A stretch of 64,000 bases of DNA from Armigeres subalbatus (Eukaryota > Arthropoda > Insecta > Diptera > Culicidae). Numbering within the stretch: position 1 is the first letter of the stretch; every line of letters starts with the position of its first letter. The position numbers and the translations under genes were made by a program. Under the pieces are notes generated by a model. The model made no database searches. It saw nothing but the letters and a program-made list of their open reading frames with translations, and was not told the origin of the DNA. Below are positions 22,688 to 33,390 of the stretch, piece by piece. The stretch spans positions 71,529,203 to 71,593,202 of the forward strand of contig NC_085139.1 of NCBI RefSeq assembly GCF_024139115.2. The letters are read 5' to 3'.

Positions 22688-23619
22688 TGAAGAACGCACT
22701 ACGCTGAAAATTTATCAAATTGATTTCCTCCTACTGGTGACAACTCGGATTACTATTCAGGATGCTTCATTATTTGGTTCACTTGTATATTGCGCAGTTG
22801 ATTATTTCGGTTGTGGCTTCTTCATAAATGCACATTAATTAACCAGCCATCATATCTCTCATAAACTCTTCGATTGGAGAAATAGGCAGCTAAGGAAGTG
22901 AAGGTGGAGTTAACGAAATGTTTACATATTCTATGTTTTATTTTTCTGAGAGTCAGTGCTCAGTAGATTAAGAATTTCAAAACTGCATTTTAAACATGAC
23001 CTCTTTTCATTCTAGTAGAGATTGTTGGAGGGTTGCATTCATGACAAAATGTGCGGAAATTTATTAAATTTATGTTCAGCAGTTTGCATGTTTTTATAAA
23101 TTTATGTTTTTCGAATGTACCTATGTATTTATGGACCATGTTGAATTCTGAAAAAAAAAAACTTTTAATTGCGAGGGTGACGTTTTGAATCGTTGTTTCA
23201 ACTTGCCCCGCACCATGCATTTCTATTTGCCCCGATGAGTTGAACATGCAGAGCAATATCAAACAACCAAAATACAAACATTAAAACGGGTCTTTCATCG
23301 ATTTTTCATAACCATAATGCTTATTCAACATTGAATGATTACCTACCGTGAAAATTTGATGAAAAAACTCTTCCAAACATCGTTTTGAGACCTGTTTCAT
23401 TGGCACGTCAAATAGTTGGTTTGGATTTTGCAAAGGGCGAAAAATAAACAATGGCAGGGATTGCTTTTGAAAGCTGCAATCTTTCGGGAATGGCAGTCAG
23501 AACGTGCGTTTAGGCGAGTAGTTTGTTGAAAAAAATTATCAGAGCATTCGGTCATTTCCTATCTGAATTACAGCTTCCGTTTCAACTTACCCCGCATTTC
23601 AACTTGCCCCGGTGTACCT

Positions 23620-24043
23620 TATTCAAAATTGACATATTGAAGTCGTCGCAGAAGTCGTATATCATTGATGAACGGTTGTCGTCGTACAGTTCTCCCCAGC
23701 CTGTTCCGTGGGAGTTAAAATCTCCCAAGAGCAACCGTGGCTCGAACATAACCGAGCAGATGTGCGAGAGATCTCTACGAGATTACGAGATATCGCGGTG
23801 TTTGGGTTTGGAGAAAGATATATCGAGGCGATACTGAGGTCTTTTCCTCGAATAGTCACCTGACATGCGACAGCTTCGGTGCCAGACATCGGCGCAAGAT
23901 CGACTCTATAGAAGGAGTGCTGTTTTTTTATCCCTAAAAGCACCCCTCCATATCGATTTGCCCGATCGCGGCGGATTATGAAATTTAAAAATATCTAATT
24001 TTGGAAGAATACTTCGACAGTTCCACTGTAGAATCGAAATCAT
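23620..24043 (-). pseudogene. I-clade ORF2: endonuclease N-terminal part
   Basis: ORF2 starts at the ATG at 24043 with MISILQWNCRSILPKLD, the usual N-terminal QWN(C/A)RS motif of APE-type endonucleases (metal-binding Asn). It starts 17 nt after the ORF1 stop. About 22 codons in, the frame is broken and part of the domain is missing. It resumes in 23662-23943 with LLGIKKQHSF, AVACQVTIRGKDLSIASIYL and SPNPNT. The region carrying the GDFN motif is also damaged. It ends at the TA-flanked insertion. Confidence 0.82.
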
Positions 24044-24062
24044 GTTACCCTTATTGACTAAG

Positions 24063-24754
24063 TTAGCCATCGAAGGATACAAATGACTCGAGGAGGGGCA
24101 TTTTTGAAGCCCGCTGCTTCAGGAGAGAAGTCAGAATAGGAAGAACAGTTTTGACCATGTTCTTCACGGGGTCGGAAGCATCAAAGAAGAAGTTGAGGAT
24201 GAGCTCCACGATGCCAGAAAGTGTGAACATTGGAGCGCTCGGGAGCTCTTCTGCTCGCTCTCTTTCTGGCTGAGAAATCGCAAAAAATAGGGCATCTGGG
24301 ATTTTAGATGTTCCCGGAAGCGGTGGAAACTCTCGATCATCTCGATTTGAAACCACAAAAGTTGAACGTTTTTGAGTATTTCCACCCGCTTTGAATTTAA
24401 CCATGTTGGATTGCGGCTCACTCTGAGGCTGTTTTCTAGGCTTTTTCGAGGGTCGCTGGCTGTGTATTATTCTCTTCCTCGTTGAGCCATTGTAAACAAA
24501 GGGAACCCCATTTCCAACCTCGGAGTCAGAGCTACCTTGATCGTCCAAAGGAAGATACGAGTAGATGGTGTCAGAAACGAGGGGAGAAGCAGCCTTCCTC
24601 AACATTTCGGCGTAACTTCGCCGAGAACGCTGCTGAAGAGACCGTTTCTGGTGGATTCGCTGCTGTATGTACGTTGGGCAAGCTTCAAGAGCATGCGGAG
24701 GGCTTTCGTTACAATAGACACATTTCGGTGCCGTCTTGCACGCCCCCTCCACAT
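24063..24754 (-). pseudogene. I-clade ORF1, C-terminal part
   Basis: Continues ORF1 after the hAT foldback. It reads GACKTAPKCVYCNESPPHAL, then EACP (third zinc knuckle), then a basic and Ser-rich tail with SQRPSKKPRKQPQSEPQSN, and stops at 24063. The hAT duplication ctccacat restores the second knuckle (CASCGEKHVEGAC) across the insertion. ORF1 proteins of this group bind RNA. The part visible here is open for about 230 codons. Confidence 0.83.
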
Positions 24755-26332
24755 TAGGGTGTCCCAAAATTGGACCAAGTCTGGGATTTTGGGGGCTCAA
24801 CCTTCAAATGAAAGCTTAGGGTATAACGAAAGAAAAATTGTTCTACGACAACTCTGGGGAATGACGTTTAGGGGTGGCATCGACGCGTTTTATGAAAAAA
24901 GTGCATTTTTTATAGGTAACATCGAAAATACCGGTATATCGAGAAGAAATTCGATGAAACCCATCCATTTTATATTTTTTACATTTAACTTAGGGTCTAT
25001 ACTTTATGGTAAAACTTTTATACCGCATGTTTTAGCTATATATATTTTTCACTGATGCTTTAAATGCCCAAAAATGATGAATTTTTCTTAATATTTTTTT
25101 ATTAATGCATCCAAAACGGGTATCCATCATAATGCTTTCGAAACTAGATATACATAGAAAGGTGGGGAATTTTATAACGAATATTTTGCTAAAAATAGCA
25201 ACCTCCTATCTCTATCCGTTTAAAAGTTATTCACGATTTACTGCAGCTTGGAAAAAGACTTTTTGAAATTTCGGATCATAATACCTGGATCATGTTTAAG
25301 TAAAGAAACGCCTACTTTTCCATACCAACCAAATGAGTGCTTTAAGTGCTAAAGAACAATCTACTCTAATTACGAACTATTTTGCCTACCAATACTGAAT
25401 ACATTGATAAATTGATTGCATCGATAAATCGGAACCAAAATGATCCAGCCGGATTAACTTCACATTATCGTTCTTGCAAAAAATCAAGATGGTCACAAAA
25501 CAACTAATTTCCATGTTATCGAGAAACATTGCACAGCTCGACAAACCATGACACGAAAACTGAACCTACCTATGGGTAGTTTTGAAACCATATTCATCAA
25601 TCTATTTGAGCACTCACCCAGACTAACTGAACAATTTGTAGTCAGTCATGTTACTGCTGGTCCATCGTTGGGTTTCCATTATAACACTCAAACAAGTATT
25701 AAAATCAATTTTATGCAACTCATATGAATACTATATTGGTTATTAAAGCGCTAATTTGGTTGGTATGGAAAAGTAGGCGTTTTTTTACTTAAACATGATC
25801 CAGGTATTATGATCCGAAATTTCAAAAAGTCTTTTTCCAAGCTGCATTAAATCGTGAATAACTTTTAAAAGGATAGAGATAGGAGGTTGCTATTTTTAGC
25901 AAAATATTCGTTATAAAATTCCCCACCTTTCTATGTATATCTAGTTTCGAAAGCATTATGATGGATACCCGTTTTGGATGCATTAATAAAAAAATATTAA
26001 GAAAAATTCATCATTTTTGGGCATTTAAAGCATCAGTGAAAAATATATAGACCTAAAACATGCGGTATCAAAGTTTTACCATAAAGTATAGACCCTAAGT
26101 TAAATGTAAAAAATATAAAATGGATGGGTTTCATCGAATTTCTTTCCGATATACCGGTATTTTCGATGTTACCTATAAAAAATGCACTTTTTTCATAAAA
26201 CGCGTCGGGCCACCCCTAAACGTCATTTCCCAGAGTTGTCGTAGAACAATTTTTCTTTTGTTTTACCCTAAGTTTTCATTTGAAGGTTGAGCCCCCAAAA
26301 TCCCAGACTTTGTCCAATTTTGGGACACCCTA
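24755..26332. mobile_element. hAT-like long palindromic element, 1.58 kb
   Basis: Ends TAGGGTGTCCCAAAATTGG and its complement. An exact 8-bp duplication, ctccacat, lies at 24747-24754 and 26333-26340. The inverted arms run about 575 bp each (24755-25330 and 25750-26332) with only scattered differences, leaving a loop of about 420 bp with no frame. Words shared in both arms include cctatctctatccgtttaaa-like and gatccaggtattatgatcc. Transcripts across it would form a long hairpin. Confidence 0.9.
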
Positions 26333-27090
26333 CTCCACATGCTTCTCTCCGCATGATGCACAGCGAGGTTTATTGCAGCAGTACTGAGCGATGTGGCCCA
26401 GCTGCTTGCAATTAACACAATTCATCACCTTCGGTACATACAGCCGAACAGGTAGGCGAAGTTTGCCAATCACTACGTAGTCAGGCAGTGCGGACCCGGA
26501 AAAGGGGACGCAGAAAGAGTCCGACGGGGAGTAACTCCGCTTCTCTCCCTCCAGCGACACCGAATACATTTGTTTGCAATCCAGTATCGCAACAGGAGGC
26601 AAAGAAACGTTCTTGAAACGACCGAAACCTTGTTTCAAATCGTCGCATGTCATACTTCCCTCCGTCACCACCCCGCGATCTCACAAACTGCTGACGGTAA
26701 ATACACCTTATATTCGAGAGTGCAAAGCTCACAGGTGGCAATCTCGTTGGCCTGTTTGCGATCACTGACCGTGACGCGAAGTTTACTGGACCCAACCATG
26801 TCAATGGTCATGACAGATGAGAATCGGTTTTCCAGATCTTTGTTGATCTGGTTTATATTCAAATGTTTGCCTTTGGGTCGAAAGAAAATAACATACAGCC
26901 CACTAGAGTCGTGAGGGTATACCTTGGGACGGAGGTTCGTAGAGAAAATTTTAGCGTTGCTGGTGCCCATTTCGTTTTGGTTTGGAACACCCGAATGCAA
27001 CGAAACATCTGACATGGAATACGAAGTACCCCCGCCATCTTCGCCTTCGCGCATTGCGGACACGAAATGCGCCGCTGCAGCGAGGCACAA
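26333..27090 (-). pseudogene. I-clade ORF1, N-terminal part
   Basis: Two frames (26665-27090 and 26330-26671) overlap at a frameshift near 26668. The first has GLYVIFFRPKGKHLNINQIN and ..GSSKLRVTVSDRKQANEIA, an RRM-like fold as in ORF1 proteins of this group. The second ends in zinc knuckles CVNCKQLGHIAQYC and CASCGEKH, the latter cut by the hAT insertion. The first Met lies inside a poorly conserved leader (MREGEDGGG is an alternative start). Confidence 0.82.
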
Positions 27091-27680
27091 TCTATTTTAA
27101 AACTAAACAATTATCACAAGAACAGAAAAAAAAACATACAAACAGACAAACAAAATAATGATGTGGAACAGAGGGGAAGACGAGTAAAAAAGAAAGAAAA
27201 AAACTATCCCAATAAGATGGTGGAAAGAGAAGAACAATGAGAGGAAGCTCAATTAAATACTTGCGTTCACACTGCTGTGTCGCCGGCTAACAGTTCTGGC
27301 AGCACACACTAGCTCGATGGACACTCGCCGGTGGTGCGGTCGAAGCGAACCACGCTATTGTTGGTGTTCTCGCCGCACACAACACTGCAACTGGGTGGAT
27401 GGATGGTGGCAGGACGGCAGCGTCTGTGTTGGTGAAGACGCACGATGGATGATGACTGTCGGCGTGGGAGGATGATGCATGCGCCTGCGATGGACGCCGA
27501 AGAAACTGCAAAGTTTTTCGTAGTTTTGCAAAACCAACGAAATGGCTACTTAACTGCTTCAGCTAAGCACCACTTCCACTCAAGCACTATGCTTCAAAAC
27601 ACTTTCGAAAAAAAAACCACTACCTGTACTTCAGGAAAAAAAAAAACGAATGAGAAGCAGACCGTACGCGGACTAACAAC
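27091..27680 (-). other. I-clade 5' UTR
   Basis: Non-coding leader between ORF1 and the upstream junction with Jockey-like RT sequence. It contains A-rich runs (27120-27200) and CT/GA-rich stretches. Small frames (27287-27511, 27445-27732) show no motif. The 5' boundary is set only by where RT-like coding resumes (about 27680-27700). Confidence 0.5.
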
Positions 27681-27699
27681 TGTCTTGCACGGATGCTCG

Positions 27700-28078
27700 A
27701 CATGGAATGACTTGGATCATTCGGGGGTTTAAATCGTACTTATCCTCTCGCAAGGTTTTCGTCAAAGTACATGGCGCCAAGTCTGATGCCTATGACATTC
27801 CCTCTGGAGTACCGCAGGGCAGTATTCTAGGTCCGCTCAACTTTATTCTTTTCGTCAATGATCTGTCTAACAACCTGAGCTCCGGAAATCAGCTTTATGC
27901 GGACGATTTGAAAATATACAGTGCATAAAATTGCTCGTAGACTGTTGTGCTTTACATACTGATATTGTAAATGTTTCAAACTGGTGCAAGATCAATGGTA
28001 TGCAGATGAACCCGACTAAATCCAAAGCCATAACATTCACTCGTTGCCGATCTTCTTCTATAACCAATGACTATTGTC
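27700..28078 (+). pseudogene. Jockey-like RT, palm fragment
   Basis: Frame 27707-27928 reads MTWIIRGFKSYLSSRKVFVK, then GVPQGSILGPLNFILFVNDL (motif B) and YADDLKIYSA (motif C). After a small frameshift near 27930 it continues DIVNVSNWCKINGMQMNPTK SKAITFTR. Order and strand fit the N-terminal fragment at 12743-13115, with the motif-A region lost. It is split at 28078 by an hAT element and resumes at 29299. Confidence 0.85.
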
Positions 28079-29290
28079 TAGGGTGGTCGGTATTGGCCAT
28101 TTTTGACAAATACCGGTTTTCGGTATTTGATGGAGTCAAAACCGGTAATACCGGTAGAATACCGGTTTTTGTGAAAATCACAGGAAGTAAAACTTTTGAT
28201 TTGGACTTCTGGATGAAAAACAATATTTGTTGACAAATTTTAAATGTTAAAATTATTGCTTGTTGAGCTGGGCAAAGCGAAACTTAAGTAGACATTACAT
28301 ACTGAGCGACTCATCTCCCAATCCGCATTGGATTTTGTTAGCAGCCAACTACTGAGAATGCCCTCTCTGGTTCAACGGAAGTAGGACGAATAATTTCAAG
28401 ACCGTCGAAAATCAATGCCAAATACTTGCCCTTCCGATTTATGTAGGAGAATTCCTTACGGATTGAATGTAAGGATCCTAGAGTCAACGTATTTGCCACC
28501 AGCAACGCAAGTGTTTTGTTTTGCTACAGTCTCTTCACAAGTTGTTCTTCAACCGATAAACCAGAAAAATATTCAAAGAGGCATCTTCTTCGTACCGATC
28601 GTCAGGTATGGTCGTTGTCTCAGTTTTAACGATCGCATCAGGAATGATTAGACGCTTCAAGATCCCATACGCTTGCCTTATCAATGTAGCTCTGGATGCC
28701 TTGAAGAAAATGCCAAAATCGTTTCTGATTAATTGCTTCACGGCAGAATTATTCAAAAAAGCAAAAAGGTCGGCGTATTTGGATCATCTCTCTTAGATTC
28801 ATTCCTTAAAAGCATCGAAATATTGACGGAAATTTCTGTGGCTTGATTTGATAATAGTTCCAACGTAAATTGGAACGGCACGTCGACTTCATATAGAGAG
28901 CAGAATTCACAGAGCAGTAGTTCCACAACAGCTTGAACAGGTTCGAGGGCTTGAATTATTTCAGCGTGCCTTGGCATCAGCCACTAGTTCAAATTCTTTT
29001 CCGAATTCAGAACGGACATATTTTTGCAGAAAATCGTTTTTAACAGGTGATCTACGGAGAAGAACTACTACGGCTCGTACAGTTTTTATAATCTCTTACA
29101 TTGCGGGAAAATTCTGGACGATATCAACAATGTTCATTGAAGAAAAAGTCAGATTTTTTATACTGACAGAAAAAATTTAAATACCGAAAATACCGGTATT
29201 TTCCGTCTCTAATACCGGTATTTTCGGTACCCAAAATTGGCCGGTAATACCGGTATTACCGGTTTCGGTACTACCGGTTAGACCACCCTA
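28079..29290 (-). mobile_element. hAT element with ACCGGT-rich ends, 1.2 kb
   Basis: Inverted ends TAGGGTGGTCGGTATTGG / complement. An exact 8-bp duplication, ctattgtc, lies at 28071-28078 and 29291-29298. Removing it rejoins the RT frame (..DYC/LSHTVLRR..). Both subterminal regions are packed with ataccggtat-like words (about 28090-28165 and 29180-29275), plausible transposase-binding sites. The interior holds a decayed hAT transposase on the minus strand. Confidence 0.9.
28300..29080 (-). pseudogene. hAT transposase remains (C-terminal half)
   Basis: Pieces in shifting frames: IIQALEPVQAVVELL at about 28940, LLSNQATEISVNISMLLRN at about 28830, KASRATLIRQAYGILKRLII at about 28660, and IRPTSVEPERAFSVVG at about 28341-28388. 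The last is the hATC dimerisation motif that defines the family. Stops and frameshifts separate them. The N-terminal BED and DDE parts are not recognisable, so this is an internally deleted derivative. Confidence 0.82.
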
Positions 29291-29298
29291 CTATTGTC

Positions 29299-29480
29299 TG
29301 AGTCACACAGTGCTTCGGAGGGTTACATCGATTAAAGACCTTGGAATCGTTCTCGACAGTAAGCTTCGTTTCACGGAACATTTATCAGTTACCATCGCTA
29401 GGGCCAATGCTATGCTTGGATTCTTACAGCGGAGTACAGCACAGTTCGATGATGTCCATGCTCTCAAATCATTATATTGA
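29299..29480 (+). pseudogene. Jockey-like RT, thumb fragment
   Basis: The frame after the hAT insertion reads LRRVTSIKDLGIVLDSKLRF, then TEHLSVTIARANAMLGFLQR and ..ALKSLY, then meets a stop in a gat repeat. This is the 'K.LG..LD..L.F..H' block that follows the RT palm in Jockey-type elements. The next related block is at 37983. Confidence 0.8.
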
Positions 29481-29501
29481 TGATGATGATGATGATGATA
29501 C
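29478..29501. repeat. (GAT)n microsatellite
   Basis: About seven tandem gat units directly at the break of the RT fragment. Confidence 0.9.
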
Positions 29502-30286
29502 TACCATCTATTGTAGCAAGGCACCTGCCGATAGCACTGGCCATATCTGACAAACCATTTGATCATGATTATACTATTGCTTGTATTTCATCAGACTCCT
29601 GTATGAAGGGCCAAAAATGGGTGGGGTGGTTCCATAAGCAGAGACACTTATGCGAATCCACGGGATGAATAGAGAATCTCCTTCCAGAAGAAAGTTCGTA
29701 CATACAATTTTATAATCTAGCCCTCGTTTCCCAGATTGACCCAATAGATGGGGAGAAGAGCCCGCCCTTTATCCACGAGATGTTAACAATAGGAAGTTGG
29801 CGATTCCACTCTTCCTATCCAAATCGCTTCAATCGGGTGCCCTGATGGTTTTTTTTATGGTATATAATCTTATAGTTTCAATATAATTTGGTAAATATAT
29901 ATAATGACATTCTCTCACCAAGTTTCAATTCCATGTCCTAGACGAGAAAGAACCTTTCTTCAACGCCAGCCAGTTTTAGATTTATGTCTTCAGAAATAGA
30001 AAACCAATAGCTCTGCAAGATATGTGCTGGTTTGGATCGGGAATATACTTCATTCTTGTTCAAAAAGAGAAAAATAGACTTCTTGATTACTGAAAAGATG
30101 AAATAAAGAGACGGATGGCAGTATCATATATAATAACATAACTGTTTTGATTAATAACAAAATGTATTCTGATTTTTTTGCTTTTCTCGTACAACGAACT
30201 TTTTTTTTTTCAAAGACATTATTTTTCTTTTTTTTTTTATATCGTTGTAATCAGAGGATTTATAAACGTGATAAGTACAAAACAAC
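29502..30286. other. Interval without recognisable feature
   Basis: AT-rich with T-runs at about 30200-30240. The frames 29341-29668 are short and lack motifs. Confidence 0.4.
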
Positions 30287-30288
30287 TA

Positions 30289-30505
30289 GGGGAACGGTTC
30301 GTCACTTCATCTCATAGCTCCTATTTCCATAGCATCAAAAACAAAGCAATGGTAAGGAATTTGGTTTGATTATTATTTTTGTGATTTTATTTCAGCAGTG
30401 AGCACGCATGTTGACAAAAAGAAGCGACGAATTTGGTGCCGTATTTCTTTGTTTAGTGATGAGATGGATATATATACAGTGAGATGGAGATCGGAACAGT
30501 TCCCC
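30289..30505. mobile_element. TA-flanked MITE, 217 bp
   Basis: Inverted ends GGGGAACGGTTC / GGGGAACTGTTC, followed by related cttcatctcat / ctccatctcac words. TA lies on both sides (30287-30288 and 30506-30507). No frame. Confidence 0.65.
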
Positions 30506-30544
30506 TATATTTTGGACTGTGGTGGGCTGGTTATTCAACAAAAA

Positions 30545-31602
30545 CAAACTCCGCAGTGATCTAATGGGTGATATAGTGGGGTTCATCTAGGAATCTTTCC
30601 TGGAGTTTCTACGAAAATTCTTCATGAAGCACCTTCAGAAAACACTTCAGAGGTTCCTCAAGAAATTGCTCCTAGAGTTATTCCAAGCAATACTCTCGGA
30701 GTTTTTTTTTTAGGATCTCTCCCAGGAATTCCTTCTGGAGTTCTTTCAGGAATTCTTTTTAAAGTTTGTTCAAAAAATCATCTTTGTGTCTCTCCAGAAG
30801 CTTATCTTAGAGTTAATCCTAGTGCTTATCCAGAATTCTTTGAATAACACACGCTTGGGGGAATTCTAAATGAATTCCTATGGGAGTTCAGAGTGAATTC
30901 CTGGGAGAATTCAGAATGAATTCTTGAGGGAATTCAGAACAAATTCCTGTGAGAATGAATTATTGACAGTGGCTGGTTTTCTACCCGCCGCTGCCAGCAA
31001 CGAGGCGCTATTGTATACCTATGCGCAAATTGCCAGCATTAGTTAACCGCCAGAAATGTGTAAGGCGAAACACATCTAACGTGGGATTTCTGGAAATGGG
31101 GAACTTTATCGGGAAAAATACATGGTACCAGTTATGCAGGAAGGTATCCGCAACTACGCTTACCAAATACTTTTCGATTAAGGTGTTTAATTTCGATAAA
31201 ATAAACTTTAGATGCCTTTCGCCATACTGGATAAGTTTTCAAGGAAGAAGATAATTGGACGGGTTGAAAATAAACAAGATGGTTGGCAATTAACACCAGT
31301 CAGTGACCAGATTGTTGGTTGGCTTCCAAATGACCTGTATGATGGTTCCCGGGTACCTGCTTGACTGAAGAAGCAAGAGAAAAACGAAATCTAGCACATC
31401 TCGCTGACAAGTTCTCTGATCAAAATTCAAGGTAATAGAACGCAAACCTGATCTACAAGGGGAAGGACCGGATAGTTTGCATACAACCAGCTGATGAAGA
31501 GGGTCAAGTGATATTCCCAGGATATGTAAGATTTTCAAAGTATCCAGAAGTCCAGGTATGTACAATAACTCCGCAGTGATCTATCTAATAGGTGATTTAG
31601 TG
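30545..31602. repeat. ~37-bp direct repeats 1 kb apart
   Basis: The word aactccgcagtgatct, followed by aat-gggtgat-tagtgggg, occurs at 30545-30580 and 31566-31602 in the same orientation. They could be the ends of a degraded LTR-like or duplicated segment. No element body can be recognised between them. Confidence 0.5.
30590..30960. repeat. Degenerate GGAATTC-type minisatellite
   Basis: Irregular units built on aggaattcctccaggagtt-like words, first ttcct-rich, then with gaattcagaatgaattc units (about 30860-30950). The same style of repeat is seen at 62110-62290. Confidence 0.6.
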
Positions 31603-32160
31603 GGGAAAATTTACTATACAAATAACTTTTTTGCCGTAATGAAATCAAATATAATTTGGTTTCTTTAAATTCTTCTCAAACTAGTCAATGCAAAATAGTT
31701 ATTGATTCACTCAAAAGCTTGTCTCCCTTATTCTTATGGTTACGGTGCTCCCGTTATTACTTATTACGCTACATAAGAAATACGCCCAATACCACACAAA
31801 AAGAACTGATCCGGCTTCTTCTATTATACTATTGTTCATGTTGTAGATTTTCACTGTGTAATATGTATATACTAATATAATTATGAGTAGTTGCGACTGG
31901 GATGCTGAATAAAATAATAGAAACTTTGAACAGATCTTGTTTTTCTAAGAACTAGAAACGAAGATCGATCCACACTGCATGGATACATGAATGCATATAG
32001 TAAACATGTTGAGGCCTCCAAGTGTACTTACTACGTTGCTTTCTCTACCAGTGGAACGGTGTGAACTTACTTGGTCCTTATCGGTATGCATTAGGAAGGT
32101 AGACGACAAAACCTTAGCGATAATGCATTCATGCAATCTGTCCGCTAAACGTTATTGTTA
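30961..32160. other. Interval without recognisable gene
   Basis: Frames 31021-31254 (+) and 31290-31565 (-) have no family motif. The stretch ggcgaaacacatctaacgtg, then ggatttctggaaatgggg near 31060-31100, resembles 36080-36180 (ggcgaaacac.., ..taacgtcagatttgg..), suggesting remnants of one old repeat family. Confidence 0.4.
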
Positions 32161-33134
32161 GTTCCGACCATTGGCGTAAATAAGGGGGGGCCTGGCCCTC
32201 CCCAGACCCACTTGTGCCCCCCCCCCCAGAAAATTTTAAAATCGGATCCCAAAATACTAAATTTGTATATACCACATGTTCCTCATTCCGCCTTGCATCA
32301 TATGTCTTCTTTGATACATTTTTCGGCAAAGTATCAAACTTGGCGTTGCAAAATGCCATGTCCAAATAATATGGATTTTTCAGAATTTTAATGTCAATCA
32401 CTTCCATTGTCATTAATTGATTAATTGTTTGCAAAGCGTTTAAAAAGTAAAAAAAAAAAAAATTGTTAAAAAAAATATATTTCTGTTCGACCAGAATTAA
32501 AATAAAAACAATAAATGTGACTGTTGACGTATATTATTGATCCCATACTTGTATGCTCTTATATCCAGTCAATGAGAGTTCAAATGATAATTCTTTTGTA
32601 AGCTTTTCGAAAATAGAATTTGGATATTATTCAAGTATACCCCAAAACAGTTGATCTAATTATTTTTAGTAGAATGTCCTTACAAGTCCAGATGAATAGT
32701 TTTCACTGTTTAACAAAACTCGGTCTCTTGTAATTTAACAGATACTTTTCTAGTCTTATTGCACGGTGTAAAAAAATGGATTATTATCGAAGTTTCATGT
32801 ACCTCTGATTTTTTTTTTTACAGAAAGTTAGACAAGGTCATTAAAAATGAGGTAAGGGGTGTTTTAAAATATTTCATCGACGATTTTTTGAAAAAAGTGA
32901 TTTTTATTGTTTTCTTCTCTAATATACCTTACAAAAAGTCAATTGATAACCCAACAATGGATCAATCATTGTAATTAATCCTCAAAATTGAAAATGTACA
33001 CATTTGTAGACTTTTTTGAGTAGAAAACCTATCTTGAAATAGATCTAAATATTTGAAAAATATCAATTTCTGTAATTCAAGCCTTCCTAAACTATGTTTT
33101 TATTATTTTTTTGCGTTATTTTCATTTTTTTAGC

Positions 33135-33390
33135 AATTATCATCTTTTTCCAGCCCAAATATGGTTCTCTATTGAATGTTGTATTCACATTTCTTTCTTC
33201 CGACATTCGCACTATGAGACCAGCCCATTGTCAGTCTGCCATATTTTAAAGGGTTCATATTTTCCTCTAGATACAGTGTCTCATCATTTGTGGGGTACAT
33301 ACCATGTACAATAACCTTACCGAACATTGTTCGCAGCACATTTTGCTTGAAAACCCCAAAACCTTACTGGCCTGCTTCTTATAATTACCA
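33135..33390 (-). pseudogene. RTE-like ORF2 C-terminal fragment
   Basis: Minus-strand pieces read NVLRTMFGKVIVHGMYPTND, ETLYLEENMNPLKYGRLTMG and a degraded GW.H..NV.RKK. They match the 'VLR.I.G....G.WR.R.N.EL......I....K..RL.W.GH..RM' tail of RTE-clade ORF2. Frames are broken. Confidence 0.5.

Larger units (their letters stand above)
21692..23619. mobile_element. TA-flanked non-autonomous Tc1/mariner-like element
   Basis: The ends are perfect inverted repeats starting AGGTACACCGGGGCAAGTTG (21692, and complement ending 23619), with TA on both sides (21690-21691 and 23620-23621). The TA duplication is the only choice that restores the interrupted endonuclease frame. The gggcaagttgaaac word recurs inside near 21891-21928 (itself palindromic), 23200 and 23595, as reiterated terminal or subterminal motifs. 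There is no transposase. Two further MITEs lie inside (22029-22440 and 22489-22687). Confidence 0.88.
14390..27680 (-). mobile_element. I-clade non-LTR retrotransposon, nested by three insertions
   Basis: Read on the minus strand the order is 5' UTR (about 27680-27091), ORF1 with zinc knuckles, ORF2 with endonuclease, reverse transcriptase and RNase H, then a C-terminal Cys/His motif and a 3' end near 14390. A RNase H domain after RT defines the I group. MosquI-type elements of Aedes are the obvious relatives. Three insertions interrupt it: 15636-19829, 21692-23619 and 24755-26332. Without them the element is about 5.5 kb, a normal full length. The coding regions also carry small deletions and frameshifts, so it is dead. 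The 5' end is approximate and I found no convincing target-site duplication. Confidence 0.88.

Noticed and set aside
32169..32240. C/G runs as a G-quadruplex regulatory element
   Set aside because: They are part of the terminal sequence of the CATTGGCGTAA element family (also near 36385-36400), so TE structure explains them.
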